Shown piece by piece: positions 1 through 11,209 of a stretch of 64,000 nt of DNA. This DNA comes from Asterias rubens (Eukaryota; Echinodermata; Asteroidea; Forcipulatida; Asteriidae): NCBI RefSeq assembly GCF_902459465.1, contig NC_047066.1:7815047-7879046 (forward strand). Reading direction: 5' to 3'. Position 1 is the first letter of the stretch, and the number at the start of each line of letters is the position of its first letter. The notes beneath the pieces were generated by a model that saw only the letters and a list, made by a program, of their open reading frames with translations, did no database searches and was not told where the DNA came from. The position numbers were made by a program, and so were the translations under genes.

Positions 1-202
1 GAACTTGAGGTCTCGAAATCAACCATCTAAATGCACACAGCTTTGTGTGACAAGGGTGTTTTGTCATTCATTATTATCTCGCAAGTTCGATGACCGATTG
101 AGCTAAAATTTTCACAGGTTTGTTATTTTATGCATATGTTGAGATACACCAACTGTGAAGGCTAGTTTTTGAGGAATTACCAATAGTGTCCACTGCCTTT
201 AA
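1..202. mobile_element. Family A TTAA MITE, right part (cut by window edge)
   Basis: Matches the right half of the family A consensus seen at 8480 and 49809: the inner GAGGTCTCGAAATC arm, the CACAGGTTTGTTATTTTATG stretch, and the end CCAATAGTGTCCACTGCC followed by TTAA. Confidence 0.85.
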
Positions 203-687
203 AATGTTTAAAATTCATGAAGAACGGAGCTTCAAACAAACATAGGGAGCCTAAGTCGGAGCCAAAGCCAAAGCCGCAGTCGTTAAGGCCCTTTTGTATC
301 TACGGTGGTATTGGCTCCCATCCCGGTGCATCCTCTTATCTGTTTCATTGTCAATTTCTTTTATTTGGATTGGGGGGACTCCGTCGTTTAAAGGTAGCAC
401 TAGATTAAACCAGCCACACTCTCTAATGACTTCATTGTACACGCTTTGAGTTTGCTCATAAACAACGAATTCTTAGAAGAGGTGTAGGATGGGCTGTAAA
501 AAGAGATAAGGACTACTTGTCATTGGATTGGTGGGGTGTAAGGGGATGGACTCGTTACACTGTAACGTATGACGTTCTGAAGTGTGCAATCTAAGTTGTT
601 AAAATCTTTCAATGGTGTTATGTTTGCGTTATAACAATTCTCGTGATAGTTCAGTTTTTCGAAGCACATCTTCTGAACATACACACA
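203..687. other. No gene seen, upstream of the HNMT-like gene
   Basis: Nothing recognisable other than possible 5' untranslated sequence near 600-687. No convincing TATA box or upstream coding exon was found. Confidence 0.4.
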
Positions 688-3600
688 ATGATGTACAAAC
701 CAGTGGAACCATTGGTTGTACTTCAATCTAGTGGCACCTCGTTTGCCGTACGCGATCCGTGCTTACCGGGTCCCGACGTCCGATCTCGATCGGTCAGCGA
801 TACCGTGTGTCCGACGTTTTTGACCCCTCGGCCTAAGGTTCGTCCACGCTCGTCTACTGCGTGCAGCGACCCATACTTAATACAACATCAACAGTTTAAG
901 CAAACTATCAACATACTTCCATCTCAAAGTTCTCAGAAGCCAAACTATGTGACTCAATGTCACCCGGATCAGACCATCAATGGAAGAGAGCCGGCAACAG
1001 ACCTCTGTCAGCACCAAGAGTCGTCCTGCGGCAACTCACAGGCTGCCGAAGACGAGCCCGGGTGCTACCCGTGGCTGTACGATAACTCGGCAAGGTACAT
1101 GGCATGCCTTGATGAGTTCCAACGGTTCTCTGATGAGTGGCAGGGCGTCCAAGGGTGGATAGGCGACAACCTTGCCACACTGGTGGATCTTCAAAACCTG
1201 GGTTATGAGAATGATGAAATGTTAGCGAGGAAGATCGAATGTGGCCAGTCCTCGGACTGGCACCCAGAGGTATACAAGATGCTTGGGGTTGGCAGTGGAT
1301 CAGGTGAGTTTACATCTCATCGTGCCTGTATACTTACAGTTAAATTTAAAAGGAAATGCGCCAATGCTAGTCAAGCTACAAAAAGCTTTTAATTTGATAA
1401 GACCTATAGTCTTGGTTCGCGACGTTTAATGTTTGTTTTCATCCACTACGAATCAATTTACCTCTTGGGTCGCCTCAACCAACGCATGTGCACCAGGCTA
1501 GCCCAGAGAGTTTACGAAAAGAGTGACACATGACTTTAAAACAAACAACAGAAGAAAAAAAAAAAACTTAATAACAATAGCGCGTCATTGATTACGCCCT
1601 TTAGGGTGGGTTATGTGTCAAAGCTATACACGAAATATGGTTTTACAATGATAAAGTCTGTCTGTACCAATTTTTGGTTGGGCAGACATCACTGAAATCT
1701 GTTGGGTAACAAGTTTTGTTCTGATTATCTAGCCTAAACACATTTTCATATATTATACACATAATGAATGTTTATGAGTGCAATGGTGCAAATATGTTCA
1801 TGAGTTGAAAGATGGAATGTTCTATTCAACGAGGCGGAGCCGAGTTGAATGGAACATTCCAGCTTTCAACGAATGAACATATTCGCACCATTGCACGAAT
1901 GAAAAACATTCGTTATTTGTTTTATATAACATCCAAGTAGATCTTGTCATTTTGATTGAAAGATACAACTTTCAAAACAAACAAAGCGTAGGCCTCCAAT
2001 TTTTAATTGTAGAAGACGAATGCTAGTAATTTTACTAATGCCTTGCTGCGTTACCAAAGACACAAGTGATGTTTTTACTCAGCTTTTTCGTTCCATCCGA
2101 AAAGTACCATTGCACGTGCAATGGTACTTTTCGGATGGAACGAAAAAGTACGGTGAGTGACTCAGCGTGCAATGGTACTTTTATTTGCTATCACGTGACG
2201 GACAATCCTCCAATCAAATGGCAAGGATCTGCTTGGGTGTTATATAAAACAAACTAACTTTCTTTGAATTTGACTTTTTTTAAGGTGAAGTCGATGCGGC
2301 CATTCTACGGGTGTTACTACCGCGGCATCCACGTGTCTTGACCACGGTGGTAGAGCCAGACCCGTCACAGATGAGACTGTACCGTCAACTCATGGTGGAA
2401 AACGATCTCTCCGGAGGAGTCGAGTTTGCCTATCATCAGAAGACATCGTCACAGTTTATCGTGAGTACCATACGCCACAGCAGTCTTGTTTTGTTCTCCT
2501 GGGAAACTGCTTGTATAAGTCGGTGGGAGTATCTCTTGATTGCACTGCTCAATCTCGAGATTGTACAACAGATGTTGGGGCATGTGGGCACCGTATTGAG
2601 CGATGTTCGCCGACGGGTTGCGCTCATGGGCCGGATGGCGGAGGCGCTACTGCATCTTTTAGCCCATAATTGGCACAGTCCGCTGTTATGGCTGATGTGC
2701 TAACAGAACGTTTTAAAATCCGGACCGTAAAATGTTTTCGTTGAAGTTTGACGAGCTTGGATTCTGTTAAAGAATTTGGGTACTTTTTGTAACACAAAAC
2801 ACAATGTCCACAGATTTACATTAAACTTACACCGTTTGAAGATAATGGTATTAGAAAGCTTCCCTGAAAATATTACTTGCTGAGGTACTTGTAGTTTTTG
2901 AGAAACGAGTAAAACAATGTCATGAAAATACGTTTTTACATGCTAAAATAATTTTCGTTTCATGATCACTGAGACAAAAATTATTTTCATGACATCGTTT
3001 TACTCATTTCTCAAAAACTACAGCACACCGGCAAGTTATATTTTCAGGGAAGCTTTCTACTATCATTATCTTCAAACTGTGTAAGTTTAATCTAAATCTG
3101 TGAACATTGTGTTTTTTTGTCCAATACAAAAAATACATAGACCCTTTAAGTACGGTTCAAACTTCCTGCGAATGTGAATGCGATACGAATTTTGACGTCA
3201 CAAATTCGCAACGAATAATTGCCATGTGCTAAACTCCTGCGAAACATTCGCTGTGACGTCAGCCACGATGTGACGTCAAAATTCGTATCGTATTCGCAGG
3301 AAGTATGAGCCGGACTTATATTAAGACAAGGCAGTTAGTTGCCTTTGAAGAACTTCTTAGTCCCCCATGTGGTAAATTAACATGGCTTAAGGAAGTTAAG
3401 TTGAAACGAAATTTCTACACAATTCTCCATAATATGGGGTGGGGGCATCTTCTGCTTAACACCAGCTTTAAAAAAAAAACAGTTTCCGTAATGCTTAACA
3501 AAAAAAAGTACCGTACTTTTTTTTATATATATATTTTGTTTTTTTATAGATCTTACAATATATATATATATATACATTTGTTTCAATACAGCGAAGTGAT

Positions 3601-4995
3601 GCATGTTTTTATGTTTTATTTATTGCTCACGTTTAACGCAGTTTAGACTGTTTTCCCTAACCTTCAAAACATTTTAAACTCGGCCCTTTTTTAAATAAAA
3701 TGTTGCATCATGTGCTCTTGAAACGACTGGTTCACTTTTCCTAAACCGGGTAACAAAACACTCTGAAGCTTACATATATACATGCGATAATAATGTAGCT
3801 ATGCATGGCTACATTATTTACTCATTTTTGTATGGCATTTTGTTCGATTTCATAAATATATATATATATATCTTAATCGGTCACGGATGACCGATTTTAC
3901 ATAGGTCGAGTTGAAATGTTTTTTTAAGCCAATATTCAAAATATTGTATTTTATTTGACAGACGGAGAGTATCCATAATATGACCTTTGACCTGATCCAT
4001 ATGGTCCATGTGCTTTATCACATCAATCTGGTGGAGTTAGAGAACACCTTCATGAAATACTATCAGAGTCTGAGTCCAGGGGGACTCATGTTCATCACGT
4101 ATGAATCAGGTAATGGAGCATTCAAAATCCATGCATTTTTTATTTTTTTTTTAAAGTAATTGTTTTCTCTTTCTCCCGACCTTCAAGGGATTGTACACGT
4201 TTGGTACTTTGGGACCCACTGTTTGTTTCAATCTATAGTTGTAGACAGTTATCAATTGTAAAACCTATGCAAATTTCATTTCAAAAGTTGGTAGCGTTTT
4301 TGTGAAATTATCGACAATCTGTCTGACTCAATTGCAGTACTTCCTTCGAAGTAGAAAGTTTCTCAAAATGCATCACACTATCCAAAGCTGCTGTACTCCT
4401 TACCAAGGAAGTTGTTGTTGCGATTAATTTCCAGAGTCATTACAAAACGTATAAGAACCTTTAATTGCTATTATTCAGACGTAACATTGCCTGGCTATAG
4501 TTTTTTATTTTCATAATAAAATTTGCTCCATCAATTTTTACAACTTGCCATTTTATCATAAACTCCAAAAGGTAAAACTCAACCATTCCAGGTTTTTAAT
4601 GGTTTGAAATAATTCATTTTGCAGATAAAAGTAGTCTCGCCAGGATCCGTGGTGCCCTGCAACCGTTCAAGCCAGGGATGTTGCCTTACATGTCCGTCCG
4701 TGATATAGAAAAGGAACTTTGCAAAGGGGTACCAACCTACGAGCGGTACAACATCAAAGGCGTCCTTGACGTCACAGCGTGCCTACGTCACGGCCGCTCA
4801 TCAGCCAATGGAGACTGCCTGTGGGACTTCATCACGCGCGTTGTGGACTTCCGTATCAATGCGCCCAAGAAAATAGTGCAGAAAACCGCGAAGATGCTGC
4901 AGCACTTCTCGTGGAGAGAGGACGGCGGAAGGATAATGACCAACACTGACACGGCCGTGATTGTTGTGACCAAACACAACCCAGGGATACCATGA
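688..4995 (+). CDS. HNMT-like: Histamine N-methyltransferase-like SAM-dependent methyltransferase, 4 exons
   Basis: Exons 688-1303, 2285-2460, 3962-4109 and 4625-4995 join in phase (1, 0, 1) to 436 residues. All introns are GT-AG. The SAM-binding motif I reads LGVGSGSGEVD (residues about 199-209). It is followed by VVEPDPSQM, which matches the acidic loop of HNMT, then FAYHQKTSS, then a DLIHMVHVLYH segment, and a C-terminal NGDCLWDFITRVVDF block that closely resembles vertebrate HNMT. In the family the enzyme methylates the imidazole ring of histamine in the cytosol. Vertebrate HNMT is about 292 residues, so this model carries about 140 extra N-terminal residues before the conserved YMACLDEFQRF helix. 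The start at 688 is therefore uncertain (alternatives at 643 and 691, or an unseen 5' exon). Of the human histamine-contact residues, Glu28 aligns with Glu, but Gln143 aligns with His and Asn283 with Thr, so the substrate may not be histamine. Confidence 0.85.
1764..1912. repeat. Imperfect palindrome, about 68-bp arms
   Basis: Left arm GAATGTTTATGAGTGCAATG onward is mirrored by the right arm ending in CATTGCACGAATG, with a 13-base GC-rich centre (gaggcggagccga). It lies in HNMT-like intron 1 and is likely a small MITE. Confidence 0.75.
2083..2148. repeat. Perfect 66-bp palindrome with no spacer
   Basis: Bases 2083-2115 are the exact reverse complement of 2116-2148, with centre CACGTG. The arm contains CATCCGAAAAGTACCATTGC. 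It lies in HNMT-like intron 1; part of the arm (gcaatggtactttt) recurs at 2168. Confidence 0.95.
2767..3149. mobile_element. Family B TTAA MITE
   Basis: Palindromic element with TTAA at both ends. The arms contain CCACAGATTTACATTAAAC and TCAAAAACTACAGCAC; the centre is the ATTTTCGT/ATTATTTTCATGAC hairpin. In HNMT-like intron 2. Confidence 0.85.
3150..3317. mobile_element. Family F palindromic repeat
   Basis: Arms of about 45 bp: TTCCTGCGAATGTGAATGCG at left and CGTATTCGCAGGAAGTATGA at right, both containing AATTTTGACGTCA. A second copy lies at 23744. Confidence 0.75.
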
Positions 4996-6036
4996 TGATG
5001 CCATGCGCAACAGGAAAAACACGGCACTGGAAAGTTTCTGGCGTTCGATGAACGCCTTTTGCCTCCGTCCAAAAACATGCTCAGGCAGGGTGTGGCAGTT
5101 TATGACTAGCACTCTACATGAATTAAATTGGTATGGAATGCATTTGCCAATGTGATCATCGTTTGAATTGACAATTTCACTTACCATAGCCTACTTGTTT
5201 TCAATCGGCTGCACAAAATATTTAATAGGTTTAAGCAAACGACCATCACAGGGCCTAGTTTCATAAAACTAATCATACAGAGAAGGATACTGTTGGCAAT
5301 TGTCTTTGCTGGGCAAAATACGAGTTTAAAACCACTGGCAAAAATGTACGAATTTATGCCTGGAAGCCTGTTTCAGTTCAGCAAAATGTATCTGTGATTA
5401 GCAAGTACATGTATTTGCCCCTGGAATGTGGCGATGGTGTAACCAACTTGGTGCACCAAAGTACTCAATATTTATTTTGATCCTGAAGCGAGTTCAACTT
5501 CGACGCATCAAATATTGTTCAGATCCATCCCCGGCTTTTCAATATCTTTTAAGGGGTCACTAATTCATTCAGTCGTCTGTTTTTTTTTCCATAACTTTCA
5601 TAATGAACACACAAAAAGTAAGTCATAAAGTATAATTGATTAGTAGATAGTAAACGTACCCAGTATTTTGTAATATAATGTTTATATCACGTTTGAGCAC
5701 GAAGTCAAAGAAATGAAAATCAAGTTATGCTGTTTGTGTAGTTATGCCCGTCGACTGAGTATGGGTATGCTGCCATTTTAAAGGGTCTATGTACTTTTTC
5801 TAACACAAAGCACATTGTCCACAGATTTACATTAAACTTACACAGTTTGAAGATCGTGATAGTAGAAAGCTTCCCTTGAAATTTTACTTACTGAGGTGCT
5901 GTAGTTTTTGGAAAATGGGTAGGTCAAATAATTTTCGTCTCAGTTTTAGCATGTAAAAACGTAATAACCAGTTATGCTATGATTATGGTATAATATCATA
6001 ACTGGTTAATGGGAAAAATAATGCAATCGTCTTCCT
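4996..6036. other. Intergenic, 3' of the HNMT-like gene
   Basis: Holds probable 3' UTR (a possible ATTAAA near 5120) and, from 5778, the left half of a family B MITE. A short palindrome sits at 5979-6008. No coding exon recognised. Confidence 0.5.
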
Positions 6037-7588
6037 AGGGATGTACCAGAACCTAAACGAAAGGACGTACGGAAACCTAAAAATTTCGTCCATAAGTGTG
6101 CAGTAGGCCGCATCTGATAAGCCTGTACGTGTACATGGGTACCTAATTATTCCATTTGGCGTTCGCCCAGTTCTGAATAATGAGCAATGAACAGTGCACT
6201 GGATAATATAATTCACTCGCAGAACTATACATACCGCGCATCTGGGTAAATGGGGGGGGGGGGCTGCGCTATGTGGTTTTCTTTATAAATAATAGCCTAA
6301 TCCCGGTGGTATAGACGCGTTTACAAATGGCGAAGGGAAATTGTTTTCCCCCCCTTTAGCCATATATCTTCGTTTCTTGCATGTGACATCTTAATAGTGA
6401 CCCTTGTTTTGTTTTCTCGGGGAAGTAATGTTTAAATCTTAACTTCAAATATTCAATTTCTAGGAGATTTTACATCAGATTTTTGCTTCTAAAACAGCCC
6501 TTGACTCCCCCGAGAATCGGAATGTGCATTCAGCTCCTTAGATACTTGAGTGGGGGTTGGGTGTATGTGGGGTGTACATTTACTCGAGGGACACACATGA
6601 AGAAATTAATGTAATCAATAAATTAACACAAAACTAAACAATTCACACAAAGCATGAGAGATGGGGGGAGGGGGGGTCTACAGAATTCTACCCTAAATAG
6701 TTGAAGGTATTGAACACGTTTGGTAATTTGTCAAAGACCAGTATCCTCACTTCGTGTATCCCAACATATGCAAACAAATAACAAGCCTGTATGAAAATTT
6801 GGACTCAATTGGTCATTTATGGCAAGAAAAAGCTGGGAAAAAAAACCTTGTTGTTAAATAGTGTGCTTTCAGATAGTAGTAAAAGGCTTCTGGTCAGAAG
6901 TCTTTTAAAATTTTAGTCAGAATTTACCTCTTTCTCAAAAACCGTATTACTTCAGAGAGAGTCGTTTCTCGCAATGTTTTATACTATCAATAGCTCTGTA
7001 TGCTAATTTATATTTTGATTGTACAGTGTCTTTAACAAGCTCACCAACAATAAATAAATAAATAAGTAAAATAGCGCGAAACGGACCAAAATTGCCCCCC
7101 CCCCCCTTTAGTATTGCAGGCGATCGGCGGCACTAATTTTTCATAAACTCCCGGGAAAATCCCTGGAGTTTTTAAACCCACCGTCACCACAGCAACCGTT
7201 CTCACTATCCCATTTTATGTAGGTAACTTCCGGGAGTACTATTTCAAAAGGAATATGCACGGTCGTTTCACACTTACGATCAAACCAAACGAAATACTAA
7301 TGGTGTGAAAAGGGCTTTTCTTAGAAGTTCAAAAAGATCGACCAAAGGTTCCCGGGAATTTTCCCGGGAATAACTATAGTTATACCTGGGCATGGTCGTG
7401 GTGCGACCTTCAGACCGCCTCTCGGACAATAAAGATTTGCATACGTTCCAGTAATGAGGGGACAGGCAGTGCTGCTGGTGCAAGAGTATCGAGTGACCAA
7501 TCAAAATTCTGGTTACACGCCCGAGCATTTACCATACGTCCTATTTAGGTTTCCGTACGTCCTTTCGTTTAGGTTCTGGTACATCCCT
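6037..7588. mobile_element. Non-autonomous DNA transposon, 1552 bp, 45-bp perfect inverted ends
   Basis: Both ends begin AGGGATGTACCAGAACC and stay identical for 45 bases (through ...GGAAACCTAAA). The flanks share CCT, compatible with a 3-bp target duplication. No transposase-like reading frame is visible inside. It carries a diverged family A copy (6701-7035) and poly-G/poly-C runs. Confidence 0.85.
6701..7035. mobile_element. Diverged family A TTAA MITE
   Basis: Resembles the family A left arm (TTTGGTAATTTGTCAAAGACCAG) and ends in CAGTGTC followed by TTAA. Older than its neighbours, as it differs from the consensus at many sites. Confidence 0.7.
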
Positions 7589-8479
7589 CCTGAGACGAAA
7601 GTTACTTTCTCAAAAACTACTGAACCACAGTTAGTAATATATGAGGGGAAGCTTTATACTATCATTATCTTCAAACTGTGTAAGTTTAATGTAAATCTGT
7701 GGACACTTTAAAAAAGTACCCGAATCCTTTAAGTGCGTGGCAAATCCCAGCTTTCCCATTAGCTGATCTGGATAACCAAACAAACACCCGACGACCCACA
7801 TGCCAATCTTTGTCCACGGCTAACGTCGGGGGTATTGCAACCGGCGAAAACAAACGACAGTAGTTCAGGGTGTGTTTTATTTTATACAAAAGACACAGCT
7901 AGACCCAATTTCAGAGGCAACAAATATATTATTTTATTGTTTCTTTGCACCCATATTCTAATAATAAAACTGTTTAAATTATAATACACACACATGATTT
8001 GACGATATTTACATGAAATTACATATAAGACAGCTTTACTTTTGACACACACCGAGAGAGCTCTTCATCCAATAGGCTTTGAAAGTCCAGTGCGAATTCG
8101 AAATTTTAAGCTGGTTCCGTGAAAGTGCGCGATTTCATAGTTTCATTCACGCCTCCACAACATCGTAGGCATGAACCAATGGTTCCCACCATTATTCGAA
8201 AACGCGCGAGACTTGCAACATCAGTAAACAAAAAGTGATCAAGTACTCAAAGATTGTCACTCAGTTTTGAAAAAATAAAAAATAAAATCAGAAGTCACTG
8301 GTTTGTACTTGTCAGGTTCCCATGATTCGTTTAGTGTTTTTTGCATAATTTACACATGAAGATTGAAGATGAAGGACCAGACTAAATTGTCCACCCAGTC
8401 TCTCTTTGGTTAATTAATACAATAGCCAACAGATTACTGAAGTACGATCGCTATTATAATATCATTTACGGCAAGTAGA

Positions 8480-8862
8480 TTAAAGGCAGTGGACACTATT
8501 GGTAATTACTAAAAATAATTATTAGCATAAAACCTCACTTGGTAACGAGTAATGGGGAGCTGTTGATAGTATAAAACATTGCGAGAAACGGCTCCCTCTG
8601 AAGTGACGTAGTTTTCGAGAAAATAGTAATTTTCCAAGAAGTTGATTTCGGGACCTCAGATTTAGAATTTGAATCGAAATCAAGCATCTGAGAGCACACA
8701 ACTTCGTGTGACAAGTGTGTTTTTTCTTTCATTATTATCTTGCAACTTCGACGACCAATTGAGCTCAAATTTTCACAGGTTTGTTATTTTCTGCATATGT
8801 TGTGATAAAGCAAGAGAGAAGACTGGTGTTTGACAATTACCAATAGTGTCCAGTGTCTTTAA
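8480..8862. mobile_element. Family A TTAA MITE, full length
   Basis: Starts TTAA-AGGCAGTGGACACTATTGG and ends CCAATAGTGTCCAGTGTC-TTAA. The inner hairpin arm ATTTCGGGACCTCAGATTTA is present. Confidence 0.9.
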
Positions 8863-9039
8863 GAAGAAGCAGAAGGTTAGGACCAATGTTTAATAATAAC
8901 CCACTTATTAAATATCTTTTCATATTTTACGAGATAACCAGGTTAGCAGTAATATTTTTTCCATTTCCAGCTGGAGAAATAGATTTGGTTGCAAGCCATT
9001 TGTACACTTAATTAAGAGCCTTTTGGGGACAGTGGCAAA

Positions 9040-9125
9040 TAACAGTTGACAACCAGCACTATGCCAACTGAGCTAGAGCACTGCCACAGAAACCTGGCGT
9101 TGCAGGTTCAAATCCTGCTCCAGTC
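9040..9125. repeat. tRNA-derived fragment
   Basis: Contains a B-box-like GGTTCAAATCC on the plus strand and TGCCAACTGAGCTA, which is an A-box-like sequence only on the opposite strand. The pieces do not fold into one tRNA, so this is called a relic, not a tRNA gene. Confidence 0.4.
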
Positions 9126-9930
9126 AATTTTTTCTAAAGATTGTTTGCCCCAAATTGATAAACATGTACATTTATAGATATTCACCAGCCAGTTTACCTT
9201 TTAGTTTATTTCTTGTTATTTAATGCCAATTAGCATGTACACCTCGCGATATTTTCAGCGAGCATTTTTCTTTTAATACTGACTTGAATTGCCATAAACT
9301 TCCACCATTGGTTAAATAATAGCATCATATCTCATTGCTTTCTGTTGATTCTGAAGGTTAGAGTGTATTTCGTAGGGTTCCATTTTTACACCTGGAATAT
9401 TGAAGCCAAAGTTGCCAAAGAGGGCACATAATTTTTTAAATGGGTGAACACTTTGCATAGCCCTTTAAGCAACCAATTCTAGGGAAGGGTAAAAGGCAAC
9501 TATCTGCTGCACATAACTGTACAGTGCAACAATAAAGCACCTTTAACTTTGGCCATATTTTGTGCATATTCTGTGTGAGCTTTACTTGGATACAAGAAAA
9601 CCCAGCATCTCGAATAGGCCCCCGCTGTACAGTCAAAGTTTGTTTACAGTATTGCTTATAATATTGGTGTTGTAATCCGAGTACTGCATTTCAGAGCATT
9701 GTACTGAGACACAACGCGTGCAATCAGCCTTGTTGGGATATGGTGGACACTAAAATGTGTGCACTGTTTGGTTTGGGTATAAGACAAAATTAATCCAAAC
9801 CTAAAAGAGTCCACCGTATCTCAAAATGGCCGTTTCTTCTGCAAAGGGGTAAAAAACTGTGACATCACACCAGCAGTAAAAGATGTGTAGATTTAAACTT
9901 AAATGTACTAAGTTGATGTATGAAAGTGGT

Positions 9931-10075
9931 CCTGGGGTCGATTTCACAAAGACAGTCATAACTTAGACTTAAGGCTAGTCCTGAGTTAGGACGAGTCAAT
10001 CCTGAGTTAGGACGGGTAACTCGCCCTAACTTCGAGATAAGACTGGTCTTAACTCTTTGTGAAATCAACCCCCAG
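9931..10075. mobile_element. Family D palindrome
   Basis: Starts CCTGGGGTCGATTTCACAAA and ends TTTGTGAAATCAACCCCCAGG; the interior is built of GTCCTGAGTTAGGACGAGT-like units. Confidence 0.85.
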
Positions 10076-10433
10076 GTATTTTTTTTAAGAATCACAATGC
10101 ACAACAGACCAATCCATCAAGTTTTGCTCTCTTAATGATTCAGGCGCTAACATTTTCCCATGTGTCCAATACCTTAAAATCCCATTGCAAAATGCACACA
10201 AGTTTCCACTATTTAGATTGCTGTGCAGTGGCTTTTACGTTTGACACAGAGCAGAGCAAGACGCATTATCCACATCAACACCCTAGATAGACAGCTTCAT
10301 TGGTGGGAAGTGCCTACATGATTGGTCTATTGTGAGCTTCACTGATTACCAAATATTGAACACTTTACATTTCAGACACAATCTGAGCAAGCACTTTTTA
10401 CCAGCTTGTTTGGCACATTCTCAAAACATCTGA

Positions 10434-10596
10434 CCCGGGGCCTCTTTGTAAAAAGCTGCTAAGTGCACAAATTCGCTAATCGCAGAGTTAACAAGCCAAA
10501 CTACTACATTGTACAATGTAAATCTGAAAGGTTCTCTGTTTTTGCTAAGTAAATGAACTTGTTAAGCTTAGCAGCTTTATAGCATTAGCCCCAGAG
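10434..10596. mobile_element. Family E palindrome
   Basis: GGGGCCTCTTTGTAAAAAGC and AGCTGCTAAGTGC at left, mirrored by GCTTAGCAGCTTTATAGCAT and GCCCC at right. Confidence 0.6.
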
Positions 10597-10975
10597 CATA
10601 CATTGACTCAATACTAAACACGGATGTCACAGCAGACTAGGAAGAAAACAAAAAAAGCTAAGTTTGAAAAGTTAACAACTTAAAGAGCCAGTTCAATCAC
10701 TTCATGTTGTCTCATTTTGCACAAGACCCCTCAAGTGTGTAAGAATTTCAATCACTGTAACACAGTACAGTTTACCCTTCGTGTTAAAGAGCACGGTTAT
10801 AAAGACGCTCTGTTATAAAGAGGTTATTTGGCCAGTCCCAGCGACCTTGTTCGAGACTCGACTGTACTTTGTTTATGTGGTGCCAAGGCATCGGTCAAAA
10901 AGTGGGTGCAATTCTTACCAGCATTAAACATCTACAAAAAGTAGGTCCTGGTGAAACTGTTACCTGGCTGGAGGA

Positions 10976-11091
10976 CCAGGGGTAAATTTCACAAGATATT
11001 AAAAACTTAAGGCTAGTCCTAAGTTAGGATGAGTAATTACTCGTTCTAACTTGAGATAAAAAGAGTCTTCACTCTTTGTGAAATCCACCCG
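10976..11091. mobile_element. Family D palindrome
   Basis: GGTAAATTTCACAAGATATT at left, CTTTGTGAAATCCACCC at right, with GTCCTAAGTTAGGATGAGTA inside. Confidence 0.8.
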
Positions 11092-11209
11092 AATAAAACA
11101 TATAATATGTATTTACTTTTAAAACAACAAAACTAAGAGTGTGAGTGAACTGGCCCTTTAGTAGACAACAGAGTGACCCTCAGTAATACATGATAGTTAC
11201 TACGGGAGG

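Larger units (their letters stand above)
5778..7732. mobile_element. Family B MITE split by a 1.55-kb insertion
   Basis: The left half (5778 to about 5970) begins TTAA plus AGGGTCTATGTAC. The right half (about 7594-7732) ends GTAAATCTGTGGACA ... TTAA. Between them lies the element at 6037-7588. Some central family B sequence is missing or rearranged at the left junction. Confidence 0.7.
7733..11209. other. Intergenic, 3' of CCDC74
   Basis: Contains a family A copy (8480), a tRNA-like fragment (9040-9125), two family D palindromes (9931, 10976) and a family E palindrome (10434). Elsewhere I see no exon; some of the sequence near 11210 must be the CCDC74 3' UTR. Confidence 0.5.

Noticed and set aside
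9060-9125. Possible tRNA gene
   Set aside because: A-box-like and B-box-like sequences are on opposite strands and no cloverleaf forms.
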